From: Tsukamurella sp. PLM1
GTDB taxonomy: Bacteria > Actinomycetota > Actinomycetes > Mycobacteriales > Mycobacteriaceae
Assembly: GCF_023168325.1 (NCBI RefSeq)
Contig: NZ_AP025688.1
Coordinates: forward strand, 3,906,001-3,970,000
Direction: 5' to 3'
Length of the DNA stretch: 64,000 bases
The notes below the pieces were generated by a model, which saw only the letters and a program-made list of their open reading frames with translations, was not told the DNA's origin and did not search any database. A program made the translations under genes and the position numbers. Below are positions 28,291 through 40,989 of the stretch, piece by piece; the first letter of the stretch is position 1; each line of letters starts with the position of its first letter.

Positions 28291-29448
28291 TGGACCTCGA
28301 GTTCGACGACGGAGTCGTCGCGTTCCGCGACGAGGTGCGCGCCTGGCTGGCGGCGAACGTGCCCGCCGAGCCCCTCCCCTCCTTCGACACCGCCGAGGGC
28401 TTCGCCGCGCACCGCGCGTGGGAGGCGACGCTCGCCGATGCCGGCCTTGCCGCGGTCTCCTGGCCCGCGGAGTTCGGCGGCCGCGATGCGACGCTGCTGC
28501 AATGGGTCGTCTGCGAGGAGGAGTACTACGCCGCGCGCGCGCCGCTGCGGGTGAACCAGAACGGCCTGTTCATGCTGGCCCCCACGCTCTTCAGCCACGG
28601 CACCGACGAGCAGCGCGCACGGATCCTGCCCGCGATGGCCCGCTCGGAGCGGGTGTGGGCGCAGGCCTGGTCGGAGCCGGAGGCGGGCAGCGACATCGCC
28701 TCGCTCCGCTCGACCGCCACCCGCGTCGAGGGCGGTTGGAAGCTCTCCGGCCAGAAGACGTGGAGCTCCCGCGCGGCCTTCGCCGACGGCGCGTTCGGCC
28801 TGTTCCGTAGCGAACCCGGCTCGGAGCGGCACCGCGGCCTGACCTATCTCATGTTCGACCTGCGCGCCCCCGGCGTGACGGTGCGCCCCATCCCGCAGCT
28901 CGACGGCGAGCCGGGGTTCGCGGAGATCTTCCTCGACGACGTCTTCGTGCCCGACGCCGACGTGATCGGCGAGCCCGGCCAGGGCTGGCGCGTGGCCATG
29001 ACGACCGCGAACAACGAACGCGGGCTGTCATTGCGCAGTCCTGGCCGTTTCCTGTCGGCCGCCGACGCCCTCGTGGACCTGTGGGAGCGGGAGGACGGCG
29101 ACACGGAAGCGCTGCAGCACAGCAGGTCGCCGATGCCTGGATCGGCGCCCGCGCCTACCAGCTGTACACCTTCGGCACCGTCACCCGCCTGCAGGACGGC
29201 GGCGAGCTCGGCCCGGAGTCGAGCGTGAACAAGCTGTTCTGGAGTCACCTCGACGTCGGCTTGCACGAGACCGCGCTCGACCTGCTCGGCGCGCGCGGCG
29301 AACTGACCGGACCGGACGCACCCGATGAGGGCCGCTGGCCGGCCGGGTACCTGTTCTCGCTGGCGGGCCCGATCTACGGCGGGACCGACCAGATCCAGCG
29401 CAACACCATCGCCGAGCGTCTCCTCGGCCTACCCCGGGGGCCCGATGA
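28290..29448 (+). CDS. fadE31: Acyl-CoA dehydrogenase FadE31
   Basis: About 386 residues: WSEPEAGSDIASLRSTAT, GQKTWSSRAAFADG, and C-terminal IYGGTDQIQRNTIAERLLGLPRG. It corresponds to Rv3562, which acts with FadE32/FadE33 on late HIP-pathway CoA esters. Start GTG 28290 overlaps the previous stop. Two sites each lack one base: 29105-29120 (before QQVADAWIGARAYQLY) and the G run 29436-29440. The second is inferred because correcting it puts the stop at 29446-29448 in an ATGA overlap with fadE32, the pattern of every other junction in this operon. Confidence 0.82.
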
Positions 29449-30461
29449 GATTCGTACCGTCGCAGGAGAACCTGGCCTTCGCGGAGTCGCTCGACGATCT
29501 GCTCTCGCAGGCCGGCGTCGTGTCCGCCGCCCGCGCGTGGGCCGCCGGGGACAGCGGCCCGGGCCGGAAGGTCTGGGCCGCGCTGGCCGACCTCGGAGTC
29601 ACCGGTCTGGCCGTCGCCGAGGAGCACGGCGGGGTCGGCGGCGACGCCGTGGACCTCGCCGTCGCGCTCCGCGCGCTGGGGTATCACGGGGTGCCCGGAC
29701 CGGTCGTGGAGTCGATCGCGGTCCTGCCCGCGGTGCTCGACGATGCCGGGCACCTGGAGGCCCTCGCGGGCGGGGCGATCGGCACCGTCGGCGTTCCCCC
29801 GCGCACGCCGTACCTGCTGGACGCCGACGCCGCGGACCTGCGCTTCGTGATCGGACCCGATGGCACCGTCGCCGAGGTCGGCGCACCGTCGACCTCCGCT
29901 CGGACGTCGATCGACCCGACCCGGCGCCTCTTCGCCACGCAATTGAACGACGTTCTGGAGGGAGAAACCCCAGGTCGCAATCTCCAGAACATCGTTCAAT
30001 CGCAGGCGGAGGCGTGGGGTGCGTTCGGGGCGGCGGCGCAGCTGATCGGTGCCGGGCGGCGCCTGCTGGACGACACCGTCGATTACGCGAAGTCGCGCGC
30101 GCAGTACGGCAAGGCGATCGGCGAGTACCAGGCGATCAAACATCTCCTGGCCGACGTGGCGACCCGGCTCGAACTGGCCGAACCGCTACTGAGCGGTGCG
30201 GCGGTGGCGTTGTCCGGGAACGACTCCCGCGGCGTGGATCTCGATCCCGTGCGCGATGTGGCGGCGGCGCGGGTGGCCGCCGCGGACGCCGCGTACCTGG
30301 CGGCCCGGACGGCGCTGCAGGTGCACGGCGCGATCGGCTACACGGCCGAGTACGACCTGGGCCTGTGGATCACCAAAGTCCGCGCGCTGCAGTCCGCGTG
30401 GGGAACTCAGGCCGAGCATCGAGCCACGTTGCTCGACGCGGTCCGGAAGGCGGCACGATGA
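29445..30461 (+). CDS. fadE32: Acyl-CoA dehydrogenase FadE32 with in-frame palindromic insert
   Basis: 338 residues, the short (about 320-residue) FadE32 type that pairs with another FadE. Conserved parts are VTGLAVAEEHGGVGGDAVDLA, DYAKSRAQYGKAIGEYQAIKH and LQVHGAIGYTAEYDLGLW. Between SIDPTRRLFA and EAWGAFGAAAQLIGAGRR lie about 20 extra residues (QLNDVLEGETPGRNLQNIVQ) that are the translation of the palindromic repeat at 29942-30000. The frame stays open through it. Start ATG 29445; overlaps fadE33 by ATGA. Confidence 0.83.
   Translation: MRFVPSQENLAFAESLDDLLSQAGVVSAARAWAAGDSGPGRKVWAALADLGVTGLAVAEEHGGVGGDAVDLAVALRALGYHGVPGPVVESIAVLPAVLDDAGHLEALAGGAIGTVGVPPRTPYLLDADAADLRFVIGPDGTVAEVGAPSTSARTSIDPTRRLFATQLNDVLEGETPGRNLQNIVQSQAEAWGAFGAAAQLIGAGRRLLDDTVDYAKSRAQYGKAIGEYQAIKHLLADVATRLELAEPLLSGAAVALSGNDSRGVDLDPVRDVAAARVAAADAAYLAARTALQVHGAIGYTAEYDLGLWITKVRALQSAWGTQAEHRATLLDAVRKAAR
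29942..30000. repeat. Palindromic repeat, copy B, inside fadE32
   Basis: 59 bases: ATTGAACGACGTTCTGGAG at the left end and CTCCAGAACATCGTTCAAT at the right, an inverted repeat of 19 bases with one mismatch around a 21-base centre. CGCA flanks it closely on both sides (29938-29941 and 30001-30004 region), possibly a target duplication. Copy A at 6394-7744 shares the same ends and the GACCTG/CAGGTC core. Confidence 0.82.
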
Positions 30462-31493
30462 GTTCCGAACTCGAGGACCTGGCCGGCGCGGTCCGGAGCG
30501 TGATCGACCGGCGGTGGACGCCGGCCGCACTGCGCACGGCCATCGACTCGCCCCAGGGCTACGACCGCGCATTCTGGTCGCTGCTGTGCGAACAGGTCGG
30601 CGTGGCCGCGCTCGCGGTCCCCGAAGCGCACGACGGTCTCGGCGCCGGTGTCCGAGCGCTGCAGGTGGTCGCGGAAGAGCTGGGCGCGCACCTGATTCCG
30701 TCCCCCTTCCTCGGCTCGGCCGCGTTCGCGACCGCGCTGCTCGCCCGGATCGACGACGGTGCGCTCCTGCCGGACCTCGCGTCCGGGGCGCGCACCGCGG
30801 CGGTCGCCTTCGCGGGCGAGACCTTCGCGGCGCGGCCGCTCACCGCCGCGGGTTCCGCCGTCTCCGGCACCGCCCGGTTCGTGCTCGACGGTGACCTCGC
30901 GGACGACCTGGTGCTCGTCGCGGACGGCGGCCTGTACGCGCTCGACGGGGCGGCGGCGCACCGTCGACACCCCCTCGATGGACCCGACCCGACGGTTCGC
31001 CGAGGTCACCGTCGACCGGGCCGCCGCGCGGAGCCTGCCGGGCGGCGAGGCCGAGCTGGCGCACGCGCTCGACGTCGCGTGCGCGGTTCTCGCTGCGGAG
31101 CAGGTCGGCGCCGCCGCCCGGGCGCTCGCGATTACGGTCGATTACGCGAAGTCCCGGGTCCAGTTCGGCCGCGCGATCGGGTCGTTCCAGGCCCTCAAGC
31201 ACCGAATGGCCGACATGTACGTCCTGGTCGAATCGGCGCGCTCGGCAGCGTACGCGGCGGGCGACGCCCTCGACCGCGGCGATGGGGACGCCCGCGTGGC
31301 GGTAGCGACGGCCAAGACCTACTGCTCCCAGGCCTTCAGCACCGTGGCCGCGGAGATGATCCAGTTGCACGGCGGCATCGGCATCACGTGGGAGCACGAC
31401 GCGCACCTGTACTTCAAGCGCGCGCACTCGTCGTCGCAGCTGTTCGGCGACCCGGCCCAGCACCTCGGCCGCCGGGAGCTCGTCCACTCCTGA
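30458..31493 (+). CDS. fadE33: Acyl-CoA dehydrogenase FadE33
   Basis: About 345 residues, partner-type FadE. ALAVPEAHDGLGAGVRALQVV, DYAKSRVQFGRAIGSFQALKH and QLHGGIGITWEHDAHLYFKRAH are typical. It corresponds to Rv3564 as last FadE of the fadD3-fadE31-32-33 operon. The frame changes at 30947-30962 (net one extra or two missing bases) before TVDTPSMDPTRRFAEV. Start ATG 30458 overlaps the fadE32 stop. Confidence 0.83.
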
Positions 31494-31504
31494 AACGCGT
31501 TCTT
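31491..31504. promoter_or_regulatory. Possible KstR box (one outer mismatch)
   Basis: TGAAACGCGTTCTT keeps the AACnnGTT core but ends in T. It overlaps the fadE33 stop codon and lies about 58 bases before the methyltransferase. Could be chance. Confidence 0.35.
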
Positions 31505-31561
31505 GCCCGCCATCCGCGACCGATGTACTTTCGTAGACGAACTACTTGCGGAGGGAACGCG

Positions 31562-32479
31562 ATGACGGAGAACGCGCGCACGGACGGCGACACCTGGACC
31601 ATCACCACCGGCGTCGGCTTCACCGCGCTGCTGGTGGCCGCGGCCCGGGCGGTCGAGAGCGATCGGGACGATGCGCTGGCACGCGACCCGCACGCTCGCG
31701 CCTTCATCGAGGCCGCAGGCGATCCGCGCACCATCGCCATGCTCGAGGCCGCCGACCGCGCGGACACCCCGCTCAGTGCCAGCCGCCACCTGGGCCTGCG
31801 CACCCGCTTCTTCGACGACGTCGTCGCGGACGCGCTCTCCGCCGGCGTCCGGCAGCTCGTCATTCTTGCCTCCGGCCTGGACACCCGGGGCTACCGCTTG
31901 GACCTGCCCGCCGACACCGTGGTGTACGAACTGGACCTGCCGGACGTGCTGGCGTTCAAGTCCGACACCCTCGCGGCGCACGGGGTCGCCCCCGCCGCCC
32001 GGCTGCGCGCCGTGCCGGTGGATCTGCGGGAGGACTGGCCCGCCGCGCTGACGGGCGCCGGATTCGACCCGGGCGCACCGTCGGCCTGGCTGGCGGAGGG
32101 GCTGCTACCCTACCTGCCCAGCGATGCCCAGTCGCTGCTGTTCGAGCGGATCGTGGCGCTCGCTGCACCCGGCAGTCGCGTCGCGGTCGAGGGCCAGGCC
32201 GGCGAGCTCGATCTGGACGGGTTCCGCGCCGTGCAGAAGAAGTACGCGACCGAGGACAACCCGATCCGCGACTTCGACGTGACGTCGCTGTTCGTCGCCG
32301 ACGCCGCCCGCCGCGACCCCGCCGAGTACCTCGCGAGCGAGGGCTGGACGGTGCACCGCGCGGGCGGGCCGGTGGATCTCGGCCGGCGCTACGGCGTCAC
32401 GGACGCGGTCCTCCCCGAGGACGCGGCGCGGCTGACCGGCGTGATCGAGTACTTCACGGCCGAACGCGGCTCCCTATAG
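31562..32479 (+). CDS. SAM-dependent methyltransferase, TIGR00027/PPM1-like
   Basis: 305 residues of the large mycobacterial family of putative S-adenosylmethionine methyltransferases (leucine carboxyl methyltransferase fold). Visible: WTITTGVGFTALLVAAARAVES, RTRFFDDVV, QLVILASGLDTRGYRLDLP (SAM motif), YELDLPDVLAFKSDTL, and AWLAEGLLPYLPSDAQ. Substrate unknown. Start ATG 31562 after GAGGGAACG. It is not an obvious part of sterol catabolism, though it follows fadE33 on the same strand. Intact. Confidence 0.85.
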   Translation: MTENARTDGDTWTITTGVGFTALLVAAARAVESDRDDALARDPHARAFIEAAGDPRTIAMLEAADRADTPLSASRHLGLRTRFFDDVVADALSAGVRQLVILASGLDTRGYRLDLPADTVVYELDLPDVLAFKSDTLAAHGVAPAARLRAVPVDLREDWPAALTGAGFDPGAPSAWLAEGLLPYLPSDAQSLLFERIVALAAPGSRVAVEGQAGELDLDGFRAVQKKYATEDNPIRDFDVTSLFVADAARRDPAEYLASEGWTVHRAGGPVDLGRRYGVTDAVLPEDAARLTGVIEYFTAERGSL

Positions 32480-32572
32480 GGAGCCGGCGTCCCCGACTTC
32501 AGCCGGCCTCCCACCAACTGCAGTCGCGGGGACACCGCATTCCGCCGGGGACACCAGCTCCCAGCAGGGAGC
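32468..32572. terminator. Two hairpins between convergent genes
   Basis: GGCTCCCTATAGGGAGCC (32468-32485) is a perfect palindrome overlapping the methyltransferase stop codon; a second stem GCTCCC/GGGAGC with loop AGCA is at 32557-32572. They lie in the 139-base gap before the convergent AhpD-like gene, which also repeats CGGGGACACC twice. Confidence 0.55.
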
Positions 32573-32618
32573 GGGGCCCGAGCGAAGCGAGGACGCGGAC
32601 GCCCATCGCGCGATCGAA

Positions 32619-33182
32619 TCACCGTGCGGCGGAGTGGTACTCCGGGTTGGGGCGCATGTCGATCGCCGCGGCGAGCCGGTTGGTCATGTTGAAGAACGCG
32701 GCGGTGTTGGCGATGTCGTAGATGTCGCGGTCGCTGAAGCCGTGGTCGCGCAGGCGCTGCCGGTCCGGCTCGTCCAGCTTCGACGGTGCCTCCGTCACCT
32801 TCTCGGCGAACTCCAGCATGGCCCGCTGCTTCGGCGGCAGCTGTGCGGCACGGAAGTTCATCACCAACAGCTCGCCCAGCACCGGGTCGCCCGACAGCTC
32901 GCGGACCGCCGCGCCGTGCGCGGTGAGGCAGTAGAAGCACTTGTTGATCGACGAGACGACCACCGCGATCATCTCCCGCTCCAGCTTGCTGAGCCCGGAG
33001 TCACCGAGCATCAGGTCGTTGTAGGTGTCGGTGAACGCCCGCAGCTTGGTCTCGTCGAACGTGAGCGATTGCAGCACGTTCGGCACCATGCCCAGCTTCT
33101 CGCGGCAGATGTCGAAGTACTTCTGCGTTCCCGCACTGAGTTCACCCGCAGGCAGGTCCAGGGCAGTGATCTTCTCGCTCAT
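32619..33182 (-). CDS. AhpD/carboxymuconolactone-decarboxylase-like peroxidase-related protein
   Basis: 187 residues, all-helical AhpD-like fold with the redox CxxC in INKCFYCLTAHGAAV and the following His. LGMVPNVLQSLTFDETKLRAF and the C-terminal DIYDIANTAAFFNMTNRLA are typical for the uncharacterised peroxidase-related family. It may protect against peroxides made by the Hsa/Ksh oxygenases. It lies 71 bases downstream of hsaB on the same strand and could be the last gene of the hsa operon. Intact. Confidence 0.8.
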   Translation of the reverse strand: MSEKITALDLPAGELSAGTQKYFDICREKLGMVPNVLQSLTFDETKLRAFTDTYNDLMLGDSGLSKLEREMIAVVVSSINKCFYCLTAHGAAVRELSGDPVLGELLVMNFRAAQLPPKQRAMLEFAEKVTEAPSKLDEPDRQRLRDHGFSDRDIYDIANTAAFFNMTNRLAAAIDMRPNPEYHSAAR

Positions 33183-33253
33183 GTCGTCTCCTCGATCGGT
33201 CCGGGCGTCCCCTTCTAGGTATCAGGCACGGCCGGCCCGGCGGGCGCGATCGC

Positions 33254-33825
33254 CTACATCCAGTCGTCGCCCACGGGCCACGTGAGGAACGAGTCGAGCG
33301 AGAGGGCGCGCGGGATCGCCTCGCCGGGATCGGTCACCGTCTGCGTGTAACGCCCCTTGTAGAACAGCAACGGGCGCCCCGCGTTCGGGGCACTGAGCTC
33401 GAGCACCCGGCCGATCACGATGTGGTGGTCGCCACCGTCGTGCACGGCCTCGACGGCGCAGTCGATCCAACTGAGCGCACCGTCGAGTAGCGGCGAACCG
33501 GTGCGTGACGGCCGCCAGGCCACCGCCGCGAACTTGTCCGGGTGTCGCGAGCCGAACACGGAACTGACGTCCTGCTGCCCCTCGCCGAGCACGTTGACGG
33601 CGAACCGCCCGCTGCGTTCGATGGTGCGCCACGCGCCCGAGGTCTTCATGGGGCAGAACAGGACCAGCGGCGGATCGAGCGACAGCGCCGAGAAGGACTG
33701 GCAGGCGAAGCCGGCGGGGCCCTCTTCATCGGCGGCGGTGATCACCGTGACGCCGGTGCAGAAGTGCCCCATCGCGGTGCGGTAATCGATGGGCTCGATC
33801 GGTCCCACCACCTCTGCGGCGGTCA

Positions 33826-33826
<1 letters not shown>
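33254..33826 (-). CDS. hsaB: Flavin reductase HsaB
   Basis: NADH:FMN reductase of about 190 residues that supplies FMNH2 to HsaA. YRTAMGHFCTGVTVITA, GFACQSFSALSLDPPLVLFCP and HHIVIGRVLEL are characteristic of the HsaB/HpaC split barrel. The ATG at 33826 overlaps the hsaC stop as TGATG; GTG 33829 is the only alternative. Matches Rv3567c. Intact. Confidence 0.92.
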
Positions 33827-36847
<3,021 letters not shown>

Positions 36848-36904
36848 GTCTCCTCGCCTTCTTTCGGGCTCTGGCCGGCACCGCGCCCGCCGCTGATCCG
36901 ATAC

Positions 36905-36918
36905 TAGAACACGTTCTC
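36905..36918. promoter_or_regulatory. KstR operator (one outer mismatch)
   Basis: TAGAACACGTTCTC keeps all core bases of TnnAACnnGTTnnA; only the last A is C. It is 58 bases upstream of hsaA and 87 bases upstream of the divergent flavoprotein gene. Confidence 0.7.
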
Positions 36919-37005
36919 ATTTCTTGGATCGAAACGCTACACCAAAGGTTCGGATCCGCATATCTTGCTGATGTAACCCGTTCCGCCACCCGCCCGAGGA
37001 GAGCC

Positions 37006-38469
37006 ATGTCCAGCAGCCGCCGCCCCGTCGCCGTCGAGGCCGTGATCACCTGGGACCTCGAGGCGGACGTGGTGATCGCCGGGTACGGCATCGCCGGCGT
37101 CTGCGCGGCGATCGAGGCGGCGCGGGCGGGCGCCGACGTGCTGGTCCTGGACCGGGCCGGCGGCTGGGGCGGCGCCGCGGCGCTGTCCGGCGGTTGGATC
37201 TACCTGGGTGGCGGCACGCCGCTGCAGCGGGCGCTCGGCTTCGAGGACAGCGCCGAGAACATGGAGACGTTCATGACCGCCGCGCTCGGCCCGGGCGTCG
37301 ACGCCGCGAAGATCCACGCCTACGCGCACGGCAGCGCGGAGCACTACGACTGGCTGACCGGGTGCGGCGTGGTGTTCAAAGAGGAGTTCTGGGGCGAACC
37401 CGGCTGGGAGGTTCCCCACGACGAGGGCCTCGGGTACTCCGGAGGCGAGAACGCCGCCCCGTTCAACACCATCGCGACGCCGGCGCCACGCGGGCACGTC
37501 CCGCAGATGAAGGACAAGCGCACCGGCGTGCGCGGCGCGGGCTACATGCTGATGAAACCGCTCGTCGACACCGCCGAATCCCTCGGCGTCCGAGCCGAGT
37601 TCGACATCCGCGCGAGCGCCCTGGTGACCGATGACGCGGGCCGGGTGTGCGGCATCGTCGGGCGCCGGTTCGGCGCGGACGTGCACGTCCGGGCCCGACG
37701 GGGCGTCGTGCTCGCGACGGGCAGCTTCGCCTACAACCCGGAGATGATCGAGACCTACGCGCCGCGATTGATCGGCCGCCCCGCCGCCGCGATCGAGGAG
37801 CACGACGGCGCCGGGATCCTGATGGCCCAGGCCGTCGGGGCCGCCCTGGCGCACATGGACGCCACCGAGGTCGCGTTCTTCGGCGATCCGCAGATGTTGG
37901 CGCGCGGCATCCTGGTCAACGGTCGCGGCCAGCGGTTCATCGCCGAGGACACCTACGGCGGGCGGATCGGCCAGGCCGTGCTGATCCAGCAGGACAACAC
38001 CGCCTACCTGGTGATGGACATGGACGCCCACGAGGAGGCGCTCGCGACCGAGACCTCCACCCCCTACTTCCGGCAGCCGCCCACCTGGGCGGCCGAGACG
38101 GTCGTCGAGCTTGAGTCCGACATGGGCTTGCCCGCCGGGACGCTGACCGGCACCGTCGACACCTACAACCGGCACGCGGCGGACGGCGCCGACCCCGTGC
38201 TGCACAAGAAGGCGCAGTGGGTGCGGCCGCTGACCGGCCCGGTGGCGGCGTGGGACATGCGCGGCTTCACCGCGGGCTTCACCCTCGGCGGGTTGCGCAC
38301 GGACGCCGACGCGCGGGTCCTGCACGTCGACGGTGGCCCCATCGCGGGCCTGTTCGCGGCGGGCCGGTGCACGTCCGGCGTGTGCGCGGGCGGATACGCC
38401 AGCGGCACCTCACTCGGGGACGGCAGCTTCTTCGGCCGACGGGCGGGGATCAGCGCCGCATCCGGGTAG
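37006..38469 (+). CDS. FAD-dependent 3-ketosteroid-dehydrogenase-like flavoprotein
   Basis: 487 residues of the fumarate-reductase/KstD flavoprotein family. FAD motif VVIAGYGIAGVCAAIEAARAG, then GWGGAAALSGGWIYLGGG, GVVLATGSFAYNPEM and the C-terminal GLFAAGRCTSGVCAGGYASGTSLG. It is shorter than KstD at 39270 and only distantly similar, so it may be a delta4(5alpha)- or other ketosteroid dehydrogenase rather than a delta1-dehydrogenase. Divergent from hsaA over a KstR box. Start ATG 37006 after GAGGAGAGCC. Intact. Confidence 0.78.
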   Translation: MSSSRRPVAVEAVITWDLEADVVIAGYGIAGVCAAIEAARAGADVLVLDRAGGWGGAAALSGGWIYLGGGTPLQRALGFEDSAENMETFMTAALGPGVDAAKIHAYAHGSAEHYDWLTGCGVVFKEEFWGEPGWEVPHDEGLGYSGGENAAPFNTIATPAPRGHVPQMKDKRTGVRGAGYMLMKPLVDTAESLGVRAEFDIRASALVTDDAGRVCGIVGRRFGADVHVRARRGVVLATGSFAYNPEMIETYAPRLIGRPAAAIEEHDGAGILMAQAVGAALAHMDATEVAFFGDPQMLARGILVNGRGQRFIAEDTYGGRIGQAVLIQQDNTAYLVMDMDAHEEALATETSTPYFRQPPTWAAETVVELESDMGLPAGTLTGTVDTYNRHAADGADPVLHKKAQWVRPLTGPVAAWDMRGFTAGFTLGGLRTDADARVLHVDGGPIAGLFAAGRCTSGVCAGGYASGTSLGDGSFFGRRAGISAASG

Positions 38470-38695
38470 TGGTCAATTTGCGGATGCATCAGTTCTCACC
38501 AGCTGCATTGTGGAATCACGAACAATCCCAGGATTCATGTTTCAGCAGAACGACCAGCACTGTCGAATTCATAGTCCCACATAGTGATTGATGCGCATGG
38601 CGGCGTGTTTGCCATCGCCCCCGGGGCTGCGAGGATGTCGGCATGAACGCGACACCGCCGGCCGTGCACACCGCGCCCCGAGGAGGGCGGAGAGT

Positions 38696-39132
38696 ATGAC
38701 GCACCGCGTCGACAAGTCCGGGTCACGACGGATCGGAGGCTTCGCCGGCCGGGTGGTCGCGATCGCCGCCGCGGCGGCCCTGTGCGTCGTCGCGATCGCG
38801 GTGACGGTCAGTATGTGCAGCGGACCGTCGGACTCCCCGACCCCGTGTCCGTCCCGTCCCCGATCCCGCGCAGCACGAGCACGCCGACGTCGATGGAGAC
38901 GGCCCCGTCCGCTCCGAGCTCGGCGGCAGCGCCGTCGACCACGGAGCCCACGACGACGAGCGTCGCCGCGCCGCCGGTGACGACCACTCCGGAGCCGACG
39001 ACCACTCCGCCTGTGGCCGCGCCCGCGCGGACCACGACGAGGACGCCCGCACCGCCGACCTGCACCCCGGGGTCGCGCTGGGTGTTCCGGCCCAGCACCG
39101 GCACCTACGAGAAGATCACCATCCGCTGCTGA
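38696..39132 (+). CDS. Small membrane-anchored or secreted Pro/Thr-rich protein
   Basis: About 145 residues, not a family I recognise. A basic N-terminus (MTHRVDKSGSRRIGG) precedes one hydrophobic helix (VVAIAAAAALCVVAIAVTV), then a Pro/Thr/Ser-rich segment (PTTTSVAAPPVTTTPEPTTT) and a C-terminal piece bounded by two Cys, CTPGSRWVFRP...KITIRC, that could form a disulfide. One base is missing near 38832-38845. It looks like an exported stalk with a small cap. It sits between two KstR-controlled flavoproteins, with no KstR box of its own. Confidence 0.6.
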
Positions 39133-39171
39133 CCCCGCGCGATCGCTGATTCGTCGCCGAACCCTGGCGAG

Positions 39172-39185
39172 TGAAACACGTTCTA
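39172..39185. promoter_or_regulatory. KstR operator of kstD (distal)
   Basis: TGAAACACGTTCTA matches TnnAACnnGTTnnA exactly, 85 bases before the kstD start. Confidence 0.82.
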
Positions 39186-39239
39186 GTCTATGCTGCAGAC
39201 ACGGCCATAACCTGCTGCCCATCGGCGCAGGTGACGCCA

Positions 39240-39253
39240 GAGAACTTGTTACA
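39240..39253. promoter_or_regulatory. KstR-like box of kstD (proximal, one outer mismatch)
   Basis: GAGAACTTGTTACA has the full AACnnGTT core and the final A but G at the first position. It lies 17 bases before the kstD start, 68 bases after the perfect box, so kstD has two candidate operators. Confidence 0.55.
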
Positions 39254-39269
39254 TCGACGAGGAGTGCCG

Positions 39270-40989
39270 ATGACGGCGGAAGCCACCGAGTACGACGTGA
39301 TCGTGGTGGGCAGCGGAGCTGCGGGGATGGCTGCGGCGCTCAAGGCCGCGGACACGGGGCTCAGCGTCCTGATCGTCGAGAAGGCGGCGCACTACGGCGG
39401 TTCCACCGCCCGGTCCGGGGGCGGCGTGTGGGTCCCGGGCAACGAGGCGCTGGTCGCGGCTGGCGTCAAGGACTCGCCCGAGGAGGCGCGCAAGTACCTG
39501 CACGCGATCATCGGCGACGTGGTGCCGGCGGAGCGGATCGACACCTACATCGACCGCGGCCCCGAGGTGATCGCGATGCTGCACCGGATGAGCCCGCTGC
39601 AGCTCACCTGGGTTCCCGGCTACTCGGACTACTACCCGGAGGCTCCGGGTGGGCGCGCGCACGGCCGCTCGTGCGAGCCGAAGCCGTTCGACGGCAACCA
39701 GCTGGGTGACGAACTCGAGAACCTCGAGCCCGACTACACCAAGGCCCCGATGAACCTGGTGGTCACGCAGGCCGACTTCAAGTGGCTCAACCTGATCATG
39801 CGGCACCCGAAGGGCCCGCTCCGCGCGCTCCGGGTGGCCGCGCGCTACTACGGCGCCCGGGCCCGTGGGAAGCACCTGCTGGGCCGCGGCCAGGCGCTGA
39901 TCGCCGCGCTGCGCGTGGGTCTGCAGCGGGCCGGCGTGCCCTGTGGCTGAACACGGCCCTCGTCGGGCTGACGCAGGAGGACGGTCGGATCACCGGCGTC
40001 ACCGTCGAGCGCGGCGGCGCAGAACTGCGGCTCACCGCCCGGCGCGGCGTCATCCTGGCCGCCGGCGGGTTCGAGTCCAGCGAGACGATGCGTGCGCAGT
40101 ACCAGCGCCAGCCCATCGGCACCGAGTGGACCAACGGCGTCCCCGCCAACACCGGCGACGCGATCCGCGCGGGCGCGGCCGTGGGCGGCGCTCTGGAGTT
40201 CATGGACGACGCCTGGTGGGGCCCGTCCATCCAACTGCCGAAGATGGCCTGGTTCGCCCTGTCCGAGCGCTCGCTCCCGGGCAGCGTCATGGTGAACACC
40301 GCGGGTGAGCGCTTCGTCAACGAGTCCGCGCCCTACGTCGAGGCCGTGCACGCGATGTACGGCGGCGAGTACGGCCAGGGCGAGGGCCCTGGCGAGAACG
40401 TGCCGTGCTGGCTGGTCTTCGACCAGCGGTACCGCAACCGGTACATGTTCGCCGGCCAGCCGCCGCGCCAGCCGCTCCCCAAGCGCTGGTTCGAGTCCGG
40501 CAATCTGGTGCGCGCGAACAGCCTTGCGGAGCTGGCCGAGAAGATGAACGTCCCGGCGCAGGCGCTGACCGCCACCGTCGAGAAGTTCAACGGGTTCGCC
40601 CGCGCCGGGCGCGACGACGACTTCCACCGCGGCGAGAGCGCCTACGACCACTACTACGGGGATCCGCGGAACAAGCCGAATCCCAGTCTCGCCGAATTGA
40701 CCACCGGGCCGTTCTACGCTGCCCGTATGGTCCCCGGCGATCTCGGCACGAAGGGCGGCCTGCGCACCGACGTCGCGGGCCGCGTCCAGCGCGCCGACGG
40801 CACCGTGATCGACGGCCTGTACGCCGCCGGCAACACCAGCTCGCCCGTCATGGGCCACACCTACGCGGGCCCCGGCGCCACCATCGGACCCGCCATGGTC
40901 TTCGCCTACCTCGCCGTCGAGGACATGGCCCGTCAGGAAACAGCCCCGGCCGCGGCAGCCCCGCCCGCGCGGAAGAGGAGATCTCATGA
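39270..40989 (+). CDS. kstD: 3-ketosteroid delta1-dehydrogenase KstD
   Basis: FAD enzyme (about 573 residues) introducing the C1-C2 double bond in ring A. VIVVGSGAAGMAAALKAADTG binds FAD; GGSTARSGGGVWVP, DDAWWGPSIQLP and the C-terminal AGNTSSPVMGHTYAGPGAT are typical of KstD. Start ATG 39270. One base is missing in the run 39939-39941 (before LWLNTALVGL), and a second near 40960-40972 is inferred, giving an end ...EEEIS at TGA 40987 in ATGA overlap with kshA. Homologue of Rv3537. Confidence 0.9.

Noticed and set aside
29081..32479. 1132-codon plus-strand frame
   Set aside because: It joins parts of FadE31, antisense-like low-complexity sequence, FadE33 and the methyltransferase only because frameshifts and GC bias remove stops; real genes with overlaps explain it better.
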